Source: Marinicella meishanensis
GTDB taxonomy: Bacteria; Pseudomonadota; Gammaproteobacteria; Xanthomonadales; Marinicellaceae
Reading direction: 5' to 3'
Assembly (NCBI RefSeq): GCF_019931145.1
Contig: NZ_JAIOUV010000011.1
Location: 62,001 to 126,000, forward strand
DNA: 64,000 nt
Numbering within the stretch: position 1 is the stretch's first letter; each line of letters opens with the position of its first letter. The translations under genes were made by a program, and so were the position numbers. The notes under the pieces are model-generated. The model had not been told where the DNA came from, made no database searches, and saw nothing but the letters and a program-made list of their open reading frames with translations. Shown here in pieces: positions 45,637-54,961 of this stretch.

Positions 45637-46603
45637 GGTTGTGCTCTTCAAAAAAAGTGTTAAAAATGCAGTTCAGGGCTTCGGCTTCCAACAAAAAGCC
45701 ATCGTGCCCGTATATGGAGTTGATCAAATGCAGCCTCGAGCGGCTGCGCAATGCCTGGTGCAATTGTTGTAATTGGTCGGTCGGCACCATTTGGTCGGAG
45801 GTAAAACCAATCAACAAGGTATCGGCTTGAATTGATGCCACATCCACTTGGTGGTAATCGATTGATTGAGACAATTGGGCATAGCGCCGGGCACAAAACC
45901 GCGCGGCAAAACGCTGCCCATGGTGGTCCAAATAACTGGCCATGGCTTGCACATCGCGACCCGCTGACTCACTGGCAAAACGTTCCTGCCACTCCAGCTC
46001 ACCGCGGTAGCCTACCATGGCCAAAGCGCGGGCCAAAGCGGTGAATTCGGCTTGGGCTGCTGGCGATTCCGCATGGCGTTGACCCAGCTGCATGATTTGT
46101 CGTTGAATCAGGCGCCATGCCTTGGTTTTGACAGAATTTTTGTGGGCCGCTGCGATACAAACCAAACGCGCCAGGGCTTGGGGAAACAAGGCTGCAAAAG
46201 CCAAAGAAACCATGCCGCCGTACGAAGCGCCAATGACGGCATGGAATTGAGGTAAATCGAGTTGTTGCTGAATCTTACGGAGCACCCGGGCCTGGTCAGC
46301 CGTGGTGATCAATGGCGTTTCGGCCCCGGGTTGATCTGGCCAACAAACGTATTCAAAGGTCAAAAACGAATGGTCAAGGACAGACAGCGCCCCGGCATCG
46401 TGCATCACATCCTGCCACCAGCCGGGGCCATGGACCGAATCGAAGGCCCAGCGGCTGGCTGAAATGCCGCCCATCAACACCACCACAGGCCGATTGCTTG
46501 GCCCCCACAAACAACACTCGACTTCCAGGTCAGCCTTGCCATCGCCACCCGGCAAAGTGGCGGCATCGATAACCAGGCGGTGTGTGGTAACGGTTGTGTT
46601 CAT
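45593..46603 (-). CDS. metX: Homoserine O-acyltransferase (MetX type)
   Basis: The protein has 336 residues and an alpha/beta hydrolase fold. The nucleophile is Ser127 in VIGASYGGMVSL, the early oxyanion region is VVVLMGGISAS, and the late YGHDGFLLE holds the catalytic His. MetX-fold enzymes use acetyl-CoA or succinyl-CoA. The divergent, short MetX of Xanthomonas-type operons is often succinyl-specific, so the donor is left open here. It is first in metX-metB-metL, under a promoter covered by MetJ-like boxes. Confidence 0.85.
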   Translation of the reverse strand: MNTTVTTHRLVIDAATLPGGDGKADLEVECCLWGPSNRPVVVLMGGISASRWAFDSVHGPGWWQDVMHDAGALSVLDHSFLTFEYVCWPDQPGAETPLITTADQARVLRKIQQQLDLPQFHAVIGASYGGMVSLAFAALFPQALARLVCIAAAHKNSVKTKAWRLIQRQIMQLGQRHAESPAAQAEFTALARALAMVGYRGELEWQERFASESAGRDVQAMASYLDHHGQRFAARFCARRYAQLSQSIDYHQVDVASIQADTLLIGFTSDQMVPTDQLQQLHQALRSRSRLHLINSIYGHDGFLLEAEALNCIFNTFFEEHNHDHIERNHRRASGY

Positions 46604-46608
46604 CGGCT

Positions 46609-46674
46609 CATTTAGACGTCTAAATGGCCATATAATACACGCACCTATCTAGATGTCAAGGCGTTTAGACGTCT
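46609..46674 (-). promoter_or_regulatory. MetJ-like operator on the metX promoter
   Basis: An 18-base perfect palindrome CATTTAGACGTCTAAATG (46609-46626) contains the met box consensus AGACGTCT. A run of three contiguous 8-base boxes follows at 46651-46674: AGATGTCA, AGGCGTTT, AGACGTCT, matching consensus at 6, 6 and 8 positions. On the minus strand a promoter is embedded: TTGACA (46659-46654), a 16-base spacer and TATTAT (46637-46632). One site covers the -35 and the other the start region, which suits repression by a MetJ-type protein with S-adenosylmethionine. metJ itself is not in the window. Confidence 0.8.
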
Positions 46675-46786
46675 ATATAACCAAATGATCTTAATGCACA
46701 CTCATCATGCATCTTGCTGGCCGCTTAAAATGATGGGCAGCCACCCCAATTCTGGAACTGAACAAAGCGCTTTTAATGCGGTTACT

Positions 46787-48265
46787 TTATCGATCAAAAA
46801 ACCACAAAGTTTCACTTTGGGCCCAAGTGGCCCCACCGTACTGAGCCAACAAGCCCTTTGCGGCGGCTCCATTGCTGAAACGGGTCAGTGCAATGCTCAT
46901 ATATGGCAAACTGAGCACATTCAATCGATCACCGGAGTGTTGATCTGTGGCTAACCATGGTGTATCCCTTGACCACAACGCTGAAGAGATGAAAAAGGAA
47001 TTAACAAAGCCATTGTCAGTCACCCGGGGACGATCCAACACCACTTTGTGCTTGAAGTTATGCGACCCGGTGATGTCAGGTGGTACAAAAAGTTCAAACT
47101 CTACATCTTGGGTATGCAATGCCTGCACGAACACCGAACCACAAGCGTACTCGTAACGTGGTTGGATACCTGGGGCAGTATTGACCGTCACAGATTGAGA
47201 CTCACGGTCATAAAAATCTTGTATGATGATACTGCCACCAAAATGTTCATTGGCACAAAATCTGGAATTCTGAGTGAAACCGATATTTTGTAAAAATGGT
47301 GGCCTGGCGGACCTGTAATCTGCGGCCAAATAAAACCGCCGGGTGGGAAACGTGAACACCAATTCGGTTTTGGCATTGATCATCGGTTCCAAGGTGTATG
47401 TGGTATGGGTATTGTATTGCGCCAAGACCATGCTGACGGCATCATAACCGGTGTCCATGATGAAGTGGTGGCTGCGATCGGGATCGTCGACCCAAGCTTC
47501 CGGATGGGCTGCATCCAAGGACAAATCAACATCGCCAGGTGCCACATGGGCGGTTTGGCCCGGCGCCAAAAAATCACCCAGGGCTTTGGACCCGTAGTTG
47601 TAATTGATGCCTTGCCTGACTTCCAACAAGTGAGTCTCGGCCATCAAGCCGCCGCTCCCCGGGACCAACTCAAAGGCCGGATCACCGCCGGTCTCGACAT
47701 GCCATGAGCCGCCGTGTTGCCAGCGCGCTGCGATCGCCGCACAATCAGTCGGCTGACCCCCATCACCGAAGGTCACCGCCGCCGCAGCCGCACCGGTCAA
47801 GTCACCCATTTCGATGATTTCTATGAAACCCTCGCGAATGCGGGTGATCTTTCCATCGCCACCAGCCAGCCGATTGATCCAGAAATGTTCTCCCTGGCGA
47901 TTGACGTTCGGGGCACAGGACCGATCACCGGTCACTTGCATGGCGGCCGGCTCGTTTTCGAACCCGGGCCACAGGGAAACCGATGGCACCAAGGCAAAAG
48001 TCCAGGCATCATGACCAGCCAAATACACGTTGTATGACAGCACCGGATCGCCGTTGAGGCCTTCGCGGATGTTGATCTTGATGGCCTTGCTGTGGGGTGT
48101 GGTGTTGGTCAAAGCCACCATCGTGTTCAAATCGTTATTCACCGTGTAATACGGCACCAACAGCACATTGCCCAGCCCCTGGTGATTGACCTGAACGGCC
48201 AAGGCGCTGGTTTGAACCAACCAAGCCATGCAGACGCCCATCAGCATGACCCAGACTCTGCTCAT
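46787..48265 (-). CDS. Secreted protein with VPYYTVNN domain, paralogue 2
   Basis: The protein has 492 residues and a signal peptide (MSRVWVMLMGVCMAWLVQTSALA). The N-terminal QVNHQGLGNVLLVPYYTVNN, followed by LNTMVALTNTTPHSKAIKI and REGLNGDPVLSYNVYL, is shared with the upstream gene, and so is the C-terminal RFSNGAAAKGLLAQYGGA. It seems to be a beta-rich periplasmic or exported protein of unknown function, of a type common in Xanthomonas-like and Marinicella-like bacteria. The ATG at 48265 has AGGAGA and overlaps the stop of its paralogue as ATGA. Confidence 0.72.
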   Translation of the reverse strand: MSRVWVMLMGVCMAWLVQTSALAVQVNHQGLGNVLLVPYYTVNNDLNTMVALTNTTPHSKAIKINIREGLNGDPVLSYNVYLAGHDAWTFALVPSVSLWPGFENEPAAMQVTGDRSCAPNVNRQGEHFWINRLAGGDGKITRIREGFIEIIEMGDLTGAAAAAVTFGDGGQPTDCAAIAARWQHGGSWHVETGGDPAFELVPGSGGLMAETHLLEVRQGINYNYGSKALGDFLAPGQTAHVAPGDVDLSLDAAHPEAWVDDPDRSHHFIMDTGYDAVSMVLAQYNTHTTYTLEPMINAKTELVFTFPTRRFYLAADYRSARPPFLQNIGFTQNSRFCANEHFGGSIIIQDFYDRESQSVTVNTAPGIQPRYEYACGSVFVQALHTQDVEFELFVPPDITGSHNFKHKVVLDRPRVTDNGFVNSFFISSALWSRDTPWLATDQHSGDRLNVLSLPYMSIALTRFSNGAAAKGLLAQYGGATWAQSETLWFFDR

Positions 48266-49662
48266 GGTGCAGTCTCCTCATGCTTGATTGACAGCAAAGA
48301 TTGGGCCCCGCCGTATTGGGCCAGCAAGCCCGGTTGGGCGTTTTGGTTGGTGAAGCGGGTCAGCACCAGGCCAATCACCGGCAAGCCTGAAATGGACACG
48401 ATTTCGGAGGTTTCAGGATCGGTGGCCTGCAATGGTACAGCTTGTGGGAATGTGGTCGAGAAATGCCCACTGGGCGTTAAATTCTCAGCGGGGGTCGTCA
48501 CCACAATCCGGTTGTTGGAAGCGGTGATGGTCGGGTGACCAGTGGTACCTGGCAGGACCAACTGGTGCACCATCACACTGCCACAAATGGCTTGCACAGC
48601 CACATCAGCTTGGGCTTCCCGATCATAAAAGGTGGTCTGCACCAACGAACCGCCATAATCACTGGCAGACACCGTCGCCACGTCACATGCGGTCTGCATG
48701 GGGTCGGCCTGAAACGGTGGCAACACCGCTTCTTCGTTTTGATAAAAGCGCCGCGTGGGTTGGGTGTAAACCACTTCGGTTTGACCGAGGATGAACTCAT
48801 CCAAAGCGTATGTACTGAGCAATTGATCGGCCATCAATGCCGCGCTGACGGCGTCGATACCGGAATCAAAGACCCGTGTTTGTGGTATCTGACCCCCGCT
48901 TTGCTGCACCCATTCATTGGCCGCCACATCCAATGACAAACTGCCATCCATTGGGTGGCTGTGAAAAAATACGTCCTCAGCGAACACCCCGTCCAATGCC
49001 ACAGCCGGGTAAGAGAAATTCAAACCATTGGCCACATCAACCAAGTTCACCTCGGCCTTCAAACCACCAGAGGCGGGAACAAAGTAGCGCAACGGGTCAC
49101 CCCGCCCCCAGATGCCACTTTGCACGTCCCACGATTGCTCAATTTGTTCGCAATTGCCCGGTCGACCGCTGCCCCCCAAATCTGCCCAGCCGATCGGTGG
49201 GCCATTTGACATGGCCATGTCAATGACTTCGATGTACCCTTCGCGCAAGCGAGCCAAGTCATCTGGACCGTCGGTGATGTGTTCGGTGGTGAACTCGGTG
49301 CCTGATTTGTCCAAGAATGGGGCACAGCTGTTGTCACCGCTGAGTTGCCTGGCCGTGACCTGCCCCACTTGGCCGGCCACATCAGATTCGCTGGGCACCA
49401 CTGCCATGGACCACATATCAAAGGCCGCCATGTAGACATTGTAAGTCAGCACCGGATGGCCATTGAGGCCTTCACGGAACGTCACTTTGACGGCTTTGGT
49501 CTCAGCCGTGGTGTTGGTCACGGTGACCAAGGTGTTCAAGCCATTGTTCACCGTGTAGTAGGGAATCAGCAGCACTTCGCCACTGCCACGGGGATTGACA
49601 TGAACGGACCAGGCCGGTCCAATGCATAAACTCAAGGCACAGATGATGCCGATGATTTTCAT
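48262..49662 (-). CDS. Secreted protein with VPYYTVNN domain, paralogue 1
   Basis: The protein has 466 residues and a signal peptide (MKIIGIICALSLCIGPAWS). HVNPRGSGEVLLIPYYTVNN and LNTLVTVTNTTAETKAVKV match the start of the downstream paralogue, and the C-termini also match (RFTNQNAQPGLLAQYGGA). The middle has diverged and both copies keep several cysteines. Function is unknown; export to the cell surface is inferred from the signal peptide. The ATG at 49662 has AAGGAG. It forms a two-gene operon with its copy. Confidence 0.72.
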   Translation of the reverse strand: MKIIGIICALSLCIGPAWSVHVNPRGSGEVLLIPYYTVNNGLNTLVTVTNTTAETKAVKVTFREGLNGHPVLTYNVYMAAFDMWSMAVVPSESDVAGQVGQVTARQLSGDNSCAPFLDKSGTEFTTEHITDGPDDLARLREGYIEVIDMAMSNGPPIGWADLGGSGRPGNCEQIEQSWDVQSGIWGRGDPLRYFVPASGGLKAEVNLVDVANGLNFSYPAVALDGVFAEDVFFHSHPMDGSLSLDVAANEWVQQSGGQIPQTRVFDSGIDAVSAALMADQLLSTYALDEFILGQTEVVYTQPTRRFYQNEEAVLPPFQADPMQTACDVATVSASDYGGSLVQTTFYDREAQADVAVQAICGSVMVHQLVLPGTTGHPTITASNNRIVVTTPAENLTPSGHFSTTFPQAVPLQATDPETSEIVSISGLPVIGLVLTRFTNQNAQPGLLAQYGGAQSLLSIKHEETAP

Positions 49663-49705
49663 TCAAAACTCCTTTTATCACCATCACATCTGGGCGGTGG
49701 ATGGG

Positions 49706-50365
49706 TTATTCCACGTTCAGTGAAATGCCTGAAATGTCGATTTCAGGTTCTTCGATTTGTTTTTTGTCAACGATTTGTTTGCCGGCTTCATCCAGTGTCA
49801 GGTCGTCGGTGGGGATGTCTGGTGTCAGCACTTTCTTGTGCTTGACGATGATTGAACCGGCGGCCTCGACTTTCAGCTTACTGAAATCGAACTCCGGCAG
49901 CTCCACTTCTTTGGTCACAATGATGGGCTCTTCTGAATCATCAATTTCAATGTGGTTGATGTCCACTTCGGGCGGATCTTCCTGTGGTTTGTCTTCCAAG
50001 TTATCGAAATCCACATCGACTTTGATGTGCGAGGTTTCGATGTGCCGCTCGGGTGCTTTAACTGGCGTCAGGATGCGGGTGCCTGGGTCATTCAATTCCC
50101 AATCTTCCGCAGCGGCCGGTTCGGCGGCCACCTCATTCTTGATCATGCTGACCCGGATGCCGGCTTTTTTCAGCACCGCCCGCAGGTGGTTGGCTTTGTC
50201 CAAGGTCAGTGATTTCTTCAGGGTGCGTTCCTTGCCGTCAAACATGACTGCCACTTTTTCCGCAGACAACTTGAACAATTTGGCAAAATTGCTCCGCGCC
50301 TGCGCAGGGTCAACGTCTCTGGACGTTTTCCCCTTAAAAGTGATCTTAAAGGTCTGTTCGCTCAT
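49706..50365 (-). CDS. Unknown acidic protein with N-terminal FKITFKGK module
   Basis: The protein has 219 residues. The N-terminal 75 residues form a compact basic module (SEQTFKITFKGKTSRDVDPA, then FAKLFKLSAEKVAVMF and LRAVLKKAGIRVSMI). A similar module appears at the start of various proteobacterial membrane or envelope proteins. The remainder is acidic and repetitive, with recurring VDxxFDNLE-, INHIEIDD- and ISGISLNVE-type strands. There is no signal peptide or membrane helix. The ATG at 50365 has AGGA upstream and overlaps the acyltransferase end by 20 bases. Confidence 0.65.
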   Translation of the reverse strand: MSEQTFKITFKGKTSRDVDPAQARSNFAKLFKLSAEKVAVMFDGKERTLKKSLTLDKANHLRAVLKKAGIRVSMIKNEVAAEPAAAEDWELNDPGTRILTPVKAPERHIETSHIKVDVDFDNLEDKPQEDPPEVDINHIEIDDSEEPIIVTKEVELPEFDFSKLKVEAAGSIIVKHKKVLTPDIPTDDLTLDEAGKQIVDKKQIEEPEIDISGISLNVE

Positions 50366-51233
50366 ATAAATCCTGGATTTTTGTATTTTGTTTATACCAC
50401 AGAGTTTCACTCCATTTAAACAGTTCTGTCCTGAATTTTTCGTCGGTTTGGTAGTTTTTGTTCAACAAAGCATCAGGGATAACCATTTTTTCACATTTAA
50501 CCAGCGCCGCCGTGAAATCACCACACAAGTAATCCCACACCGAAGGCACCTGATCGGGGTACACCACAGTCACCAGCAACAGCTGTTTCATTTGGGCTCC
50601 CATGCTGCCCATCACAAAGCCCAAACCGCCGGCTTTGGGTTTCAATAAATGGGGGTAAGGTGACTGCTGCTTTGCCTGCTTGGCTGGGGTGAAGCGGGTG
50701 CCTTCGATAAAGTTGATCACCGAAGTGGGGAAATGTTTGAATTTGGCACAGGACTTTTGCGTTTGTTCCATGTCTTTGCCCCGCAGGTGGGGGTTCTTGG
50801 CCAAAAACTCCCGGCTGTAGCGGCGCATGAAGGGAAAGTCCAAAGCCCACCAGGCCAGACCCAAAAAGGGCACCCAAATCAGTTCTTGTTTGAGAAAAAA
50901 TTTGAGGAATGGGATGCGCTTGTTGAACACCGCTTGCAAGATCGGAATGTCGGTCATGCTTTGGTGGTTGGCCACCACCAGATACCATTCGTCCTGAGAC
51001 AATTCTGGCATCTCCAACAGTTTGATTTTGGGGCCATGCAGCCAGCGGTGACCGTGGCTGTTGATGGCAACCCAGGTTTCGGCAATCCACACCAAAATGC
51101 GCGACAAAAACACCCGGATGCGGGGGATGGGCAGCAGCCATTTCAACAGTGCAAACACCATCAAAGTGGAAACCAATACCACGGTATTGATGATCAAGAC
51201 CAAACTGGCGAAAACGCCTTTGAGGTGTTTCAT
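50346..51233 (-). CDS. YihG-like membrane acyltransferase (PlsC family)
   Basis: The protein has about 295 residues. Two N-terminal hydrophobic segments precede the acyltransferase motifs VVANHQSMTDIP (HxxxxD) and FIEGTRFTP (EGTR), with LIWVPFLGLAWWALDFPFM between them. The sequence parallels E. coli YihG, an acyltransferase implicated in lysophosphatidic acid acylation. The ATG at 51233 (MKHLKGVFASLV) is chosen. An ATG at 51260 is also possible; neither has a strong ribosome site. It is divergent from metK. Confidence 0.87.
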   Translation of the reverse strand: MKHLKGVFASLVLIINTVVLVSTLMVFALLKWLLPIPRIRVFLSRILVWIAETWVAINSHGHRWLHGPKIKLLEMPELSQDEWYLVVANHQSMTDIPILQAVFNKRIPFLKFFLKQELIWVPFLGLAWWALDFPFMRRYSREFLAKNPHLRGKDMEQTQKSCAKFKHFPTSVINFIEGTRFTPAKQAKQQSPYPHLLKPKAGGLGFVMGSMGAQMKQLLLVTVVYPDQVPSVWDYLCGDFTAALVKCEKMVIPDALLNKNYQTDEKFRTELFKWSETLWYKQNTKIQDLYERTDL

Positions 51234-51322
51234 GGTGGGGACATTTTTACTGGGGTTCATTGGCAAGATATGAATTACCCGTGAAAATACAAGGAAAATT
51301 TGGCTTTTATTGGCTATAGCGG

Positions 51323-51381
51323 TGGACATGGGCAGAAAAAAATAGATAATATATCTCTTTATCCGTATTGAGAGATATATT
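51323..51381 (+). promoter_or_regulatory. metK promoter with overlapping 11-bp inverted repeat
   Basis: TGGACA (51323-51328), a 16-base spacer and GATAAT (51345-51350) form a good sigma-70 promoter. Directly on the -10 and start region is a perfect inverted repeat, AATATATCTCT (51348-51358), 12 bases, AGAGATATATT (51371-51381), ending five bases before the metK ATG. This is the expected layout for a dimeric repressor of SAM-cycle genes. An ArsR-type SAH sensor (SahR) is one candidate, by context only. A translational hairpin is the alternative. Confidence 0.7.
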
Positions 51382-51386
51382 GAATT

Positions 51387-52544
51387 ATGAGCAACTACCT
51401 TTTCACTTCCGAATCGGTCTCTGAAGGCCACCCAGATAAGGTCGCCGATCAGATCTCTGATGCCGTGTTGGACGCCATCATCAAAGACGACCCGAAAGCC
51501 CGTGTGGCCTGTGAAACCATGGTCAAAACCGGCACCGCCATTGTTTCCGGTGAAATCACCACCAACACCTGGATCGATCTGGATGAATTGGTCAGAAAAG
51601 TGATCATCGACATCGGTTATGACAATTCAGCCGTGGGCTTTGATGGCCACAGCTGTGCCGTGATGTCATTGATCGGCAAACAGTCGCATGACATCAACAT
51701 GGGTGTCGATCGCCAGAGCCCCGAAGAGCAAGGCGCTGGTGACCAGGGCTTGATGTTTGGCTATGCCTCAAACGAAACCGACGTGCTGATGCCAGCTCCG
51801 ATCACCTACTCACACCTGTTGGTGCAAAAACAAGCCGAAGTCCGCCGCGCGGGCACCTTGTCGTGGTTGCGCCCTGATGCCAAATCACAGCTGACCTTCC
51901 GATATGAAAACGACAAGCCGGTGGCCATTGATGCGGTGGTGCTCTCTACCCAACACGATCCCGATGTCAGCCTGGCTGACTTGCGCGAAGGGGTGATGGA
52001 AGAAATCATCAAACCGGTGCTGCCGGCCAATTGGATCGATGGCAACACCAAATACCACATCAACCCCACCGGAAACTTCGTGATCGGTGGTCCCGTGGGC
52101 GATTGTGGCTTGACCGGCCGCAAGATCATTGTTGACACCTATGGCGGCATGTCCCGTCACGGTGGCGGCGCCTTCTCTGGCAAAGACCCCTCCAAAGTGG
52201 ACCGCTCTGCCGCTTATGCCTGTCGCTATGTGGCCAAGAACATCGTCGCTGCTGGCTTGGCCGAGCGCTGCGAAATCCAAGTGTCTTATGCCATTGGCGT
52301 GGCCGAGCCCACCTCCATCAGTGTGACCTGTTTTGGCACCAACAAAGTGCCTGAGGCCACCATCGAACAATTGGTTCGTGAACATTTTGACCTGCGGCCT
52401 TACGGCATCATCACCGGCCTGGACCTGTTGCGTCCGATTTACCAGAAAACCGCTGCTTATGGCCACATGGGCCGGGAAGACGCGGACTTCACCTGGGAAC
52501 GCACCGACAAAGCCGAGATGTTGCGCAGCGAAGCCGGACTCTAA
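51387..52544 (+). CDS. metK: S-adenosylmethionine synthetase
   Basis: MetK makes S-adenosylmethionine from methionine and ATP. It has 385 residues. [20 protein letters not shown] is the N-terminal metal and ATP motif, [12 protein letters not shown] the central one, and [19 protein letters not shown] the phosphate loop. It leads the metK-ahcY-metF run and is preceded by a promoter with an inverted repeat. Confidence 0.97.
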   Translation: MSNYLFTSESVSEGHPDKVADQISDAVLDAIIKDDPKARVACETMVKTGTAIVSGEITTNTWIDLDELVRKVIIDIGYDNSAVGFDGHSCAVMSLIGKQSHDINMGVDRQSPEEQGAGDQGLMFGYASNETDVLMPAPITYSHLLVQKQAEVRRAGTLSWLRPDAKSQLTFRYENDKPVAIDAVVLSTQHDPDVSLADLREGVMEEIIKPVLPANWIDGNTKYHINPTGNFVIGGPVGDCGLTGRKIIVDTYGGMSRHGGGAFSGKDPSKVDRSAAYACRYVAKNIVAAGLAERCEIQVSYAIGVAEPTSISVTCFGTNKVPEATIEQLVREHFDLRPYGIITGLDLLRPIYQKTAAYGHMGREDADFTWERTDKAEMLRSEAGL

Positions 52545-52579
52545 GAATATCACCCATTACACCAAATATTGAGAGAAAC

Positions 52580-54001
52580 ATGACTACAGAAACCGTTAAG
52601 AACATCCAACCAGATTACGTCATTGCCGATTTGGGCTTGGCTGAATTTGGCCACAAAGAAATTCGCATCGCCGAAACCGAAATGCCCGGTTTGGTGCAAA
52701 TTCGTGAAGAATACAAAGACCAACAACCCCTGAAAGGCGCCCGCATCGCCGGTTCCTTGCACATGACCATCCAAACCGCTGTGTTGATTGAGTCACTGCG
52801 CGCCTTGGGTGCCGATGTGCGTTGGGCTTCTTGTAACATCTACTCCACCCAAGACCACGCGGCAGCGGCCATGGCCGATCAAGGCATCCCCGTGTTCGCG
52901 GTCAAGGGCGAAACCTTGGAAGAGTATTGGGAATACACCCACCGCATCATGGAATGGTCTGATGGCGGTGCGCCCAACATGATTCTGGACGACGGCGGTG
53001 ATGCCACGATGTTGTTGATCTTGGGCAGCAAAGCGGAACAAGATGCCAGCATCCTGGACCACCCTGAATCAGAAGAAGAAACCCACTTGTTTGCCTCGAT
53101 CAAGAAACGCTTGGCCACCAAGCCAGGTTGGTACAGCCAAACTTTGGCTTCGATCCAGGGCGTGACCGAAGAAACCACCACCGGTGTGAAACGCTTGTAC
53201 GACATGGCCAAAACCGGCGACCTACCGTTCCCAGCCATCAACGTCAACGACTCGGTAACCAAATCCAAATTTGACAACCTGTATGGCTGTCGTGAATCTT
53301 TGGTGGACGCCATCAAGCGCGCCACCGATGTGATGGTGGCCGGTAAGAAAGCCGTGGTTTGTGGCTTCGGTGATGTGGGCAAAGGCTCGGCCGCTTCACT
53401 GCGTGCCTTGGGCGCCATCGTGTCGGTCACTGAAATCGACCCGATTTGTGCCTTGCAAGCATCGATGGAAGGTTACCCCGTGGTGGCCCTGGAAGACGCC
53501 GTTAAAGATGCCGACATTTTCGTCACCGCCACCGGTAACTACCAAATCATTAACTTTGAACACATGAAGGCCATGAAAGACCAGGCCATCGTTTGTAACA
53601 TCGGTCACTTTGACAACGAAATCGATGTCGCGTCCTTGGAAAAAAACTGTGAGTGGGAAGGCATCAAAGACCAGGTTGATCACGTGATCTTTGAAGACGG
53701 CAAGCGCATCATCTTGTTGGCCAAAGGCCGCCTGGTGAACTTGGGCTGTGGTACCGGTCACCCGAGCTTCGTGATGTCCAACTCATTCACCAACCAAGTG
53801 CTGGCACAAATCGAATTGTTCCAACGCGGTGACAACTACCAAAACGACGTGTACGTGTTGCCCAAGCATTTGGATGAAAAAGTGGCCAAATTGCACTTGG
53901 ACCGCGTCGGTGCCAAGTTGACCACCTTGACCGAAAAACAAGCCAAGTACATCGGGGTTGAAGTCGAAGGCCCATACAAGCCTGAGCACTATCGCTACTG
54001 A
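52580..54001 (+). CDS. ahcY: S-adenosylhomocysteine hydrolase
   Basis: AhcY splits S-adenosylhomocysteine to adenosine and homocysteine with a bound NAD. It has 473 residues, which is the long bacterial form. [38 protein letters not shown] and [20 protein letters not shown] (NAD fold) are diagnostic. It ends [11 protein letters not shown]. It lies 35 bases after metK in the same operon and is followed by a terminator. Confidence 0.97.
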   Translation: MTTETVKNIQPDYVIADLGLAEFGHKEIRIAETEMPGLVQIREEYKDQQPLKGARIAGSLHMTIQTAVLIESLRALGADVRWASCNIYSTQDHAAAAMADQGIPVFAVKGETLEEYWEYTHRIMEWSDGGAPNMILDDGGDATMLLILGSKAEQDASILDHPESEEETHLFASIKKRLATKPGWYSQTLASIQGVTEETTTGVKRLYDMAKTGDLPFPAINVNDSVTKSKFDNLYGCRESLVDAIKRATDVMVAGKKAVVCGFGDVGKGSAASLRALGAIVSVTEIDPICALQASMEGYPVVALEDAVKDADIFVTATGNYQIINFEHMKAMKDQAIVCNIGHFDNEIDVASLEKNCEWEGIKDQVDHVIFEDGKRIILLAKGRLVNLGCGTGHPSFVMSNSFTNQVLAQIELFQRGDNYQNDVYVLPKHLDEKVAKLHLDRVGAKLTTLTEKQAKYIGVEVEGPYKPEHYRY

Positions 54002-54032
54002 TGGAAGACTTGTTTTCCAACTTGAACTGCAG

Positions 54033-54063
54033 AAAAAGCCGGGCACATGCCTGGCTTTTTTTT
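54033..54063 (+). terminator. Rho-independent terminator after ahcY
   Basis: The stem is AAAAAGCCGGGC, loop ACAT, GCCTGGCTTTTT with one G-T pair, followed by further Ts. It lies 31 bases after the ahcY stop and 15 bases before the metF start, so metF relies on read-through or on a promoter inside this region. Confidence 0.85.
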
Positions 54064-54077
54064 GAGGTATAACCATT

Positions 54078-54917
54078 ATGCATAAGTCACATCAATTTGG
54101 TCTGAGCTTTGAATTTTTCCCGCCCAAAACGGCCGAACAAAAAGTCATTCTGCTCAACACCCAGGAACAACTGCGCCAACTGGATCCCGATTTCTTTTCG
54201 GTCACGTTTGGGGCCGGCGGCTCAACCATCACCGCCACCGCTGACACCGTGTTGGAATTGAATCAGCACGAAACACCTAAGGTCATCCCCCACCTGTCCT
54301 GTATGGGTGGCACCCCGGAAGAAATCAAAGAACTGTTGGACAAGTACCTGGAACACGGCATCACCGACATCCTGGCCTTGCGCGGCGACGTGCCCTCAGG
54401 CATGGGCTCGGTGGGCTATTTTCGCTATGCCAATGAATTGATTGAATTCATTCATGAGACCTACCCCAACACCTTCAAGATCACGGTGGGCTGTTACCCT
54501 GAGGTGCACCCGGAAACCGAATCATTGGAATCCGAAATCAAATACTTCAAACAAAAAACAGCGGCTGGCGTGGAACGGGCCATCACCCAATTCTTTTTCA
54601 ATCCCGAAGCTTATTTCAACTTCATTGACCATTGTGAAAAAGCCGGCATCGACACGCCGATCACCCCCGGCATCATGCCCATCACCAACTTTGCCAACAT
54701 CAAACGCTTCTGCGGATTTTGTGGTACCGACATGCCCCGCTGGTTGCAATACAAACTGCAAAGCTATGGCGATGACCGCAAATCGATTCAACAATTCGGC
54801 ACCGAGTTCACCATCAAACTGTGTCAACAATTGCTGGATCAAGGCGTCAATGGCATTCATTTCTACACCTTGAATCGGGCCAAAGCCACTTTGGACGTGG
54901 TCAAAGCATTGCAATGA
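54078..54917 (+). CDS. metF: 5,10-methylenetetrahydrofolate reductase
   Basis: MetF makes 5-methyltetrahydrofolate for methionine synthesis. It has 279 residues. FGLSFEFFPPKTAEQK and VTFGAGGSTI open the FAD barrel. ILALRGDVPSG, AAGVERAITQFFFNPEAYFNF and GIMPITNFANI are all typical. It completes the methyl cycle with metK and ahcY. AGGT precedes the ATG. Confidence 0.96.
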   Translation: MHKSHQFGLSFEFFPPKTAEQKVILLNTQEQLRQLDPDFFSVTFGAGGSTITATADTVLELNQHETPKVIPHLSCMGGTPEEIKELLDKYLEHGITDILALRGDVPSGMGSVGYFRYANELIEFIHETYPNTFKITVGCYPEVHPETESLESEIKYFKQKTAAGVERAITQFFFNPEAYFNFIDHCEKAGIDTPITPGIMPITNFANIKRFCGFCGTDMPRWLQYKLQSYGDDRKSIQQFGTEFTIKLCQQLLDQGVNGIHFYTLNRAKATLDVVKALQ

Positions 54918-54961
54918 AAATGTGTTAAGATCAATCATTCATGCAAATGAGATGTTGATAA

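Noticed and set aside
46604-46786. SAM riboswitch upstream of metX
   Set aside because: No SAM-type aptamer fold was apparent; the tandem AGACGTCT boxes explain the regulatory content better.
46685-46954. An 89-codon plus-strand frame upstream of metX
   Set aside because: Most of it is antisense to the 3' end of the secreted paralogue gene and it has no ribosome site.
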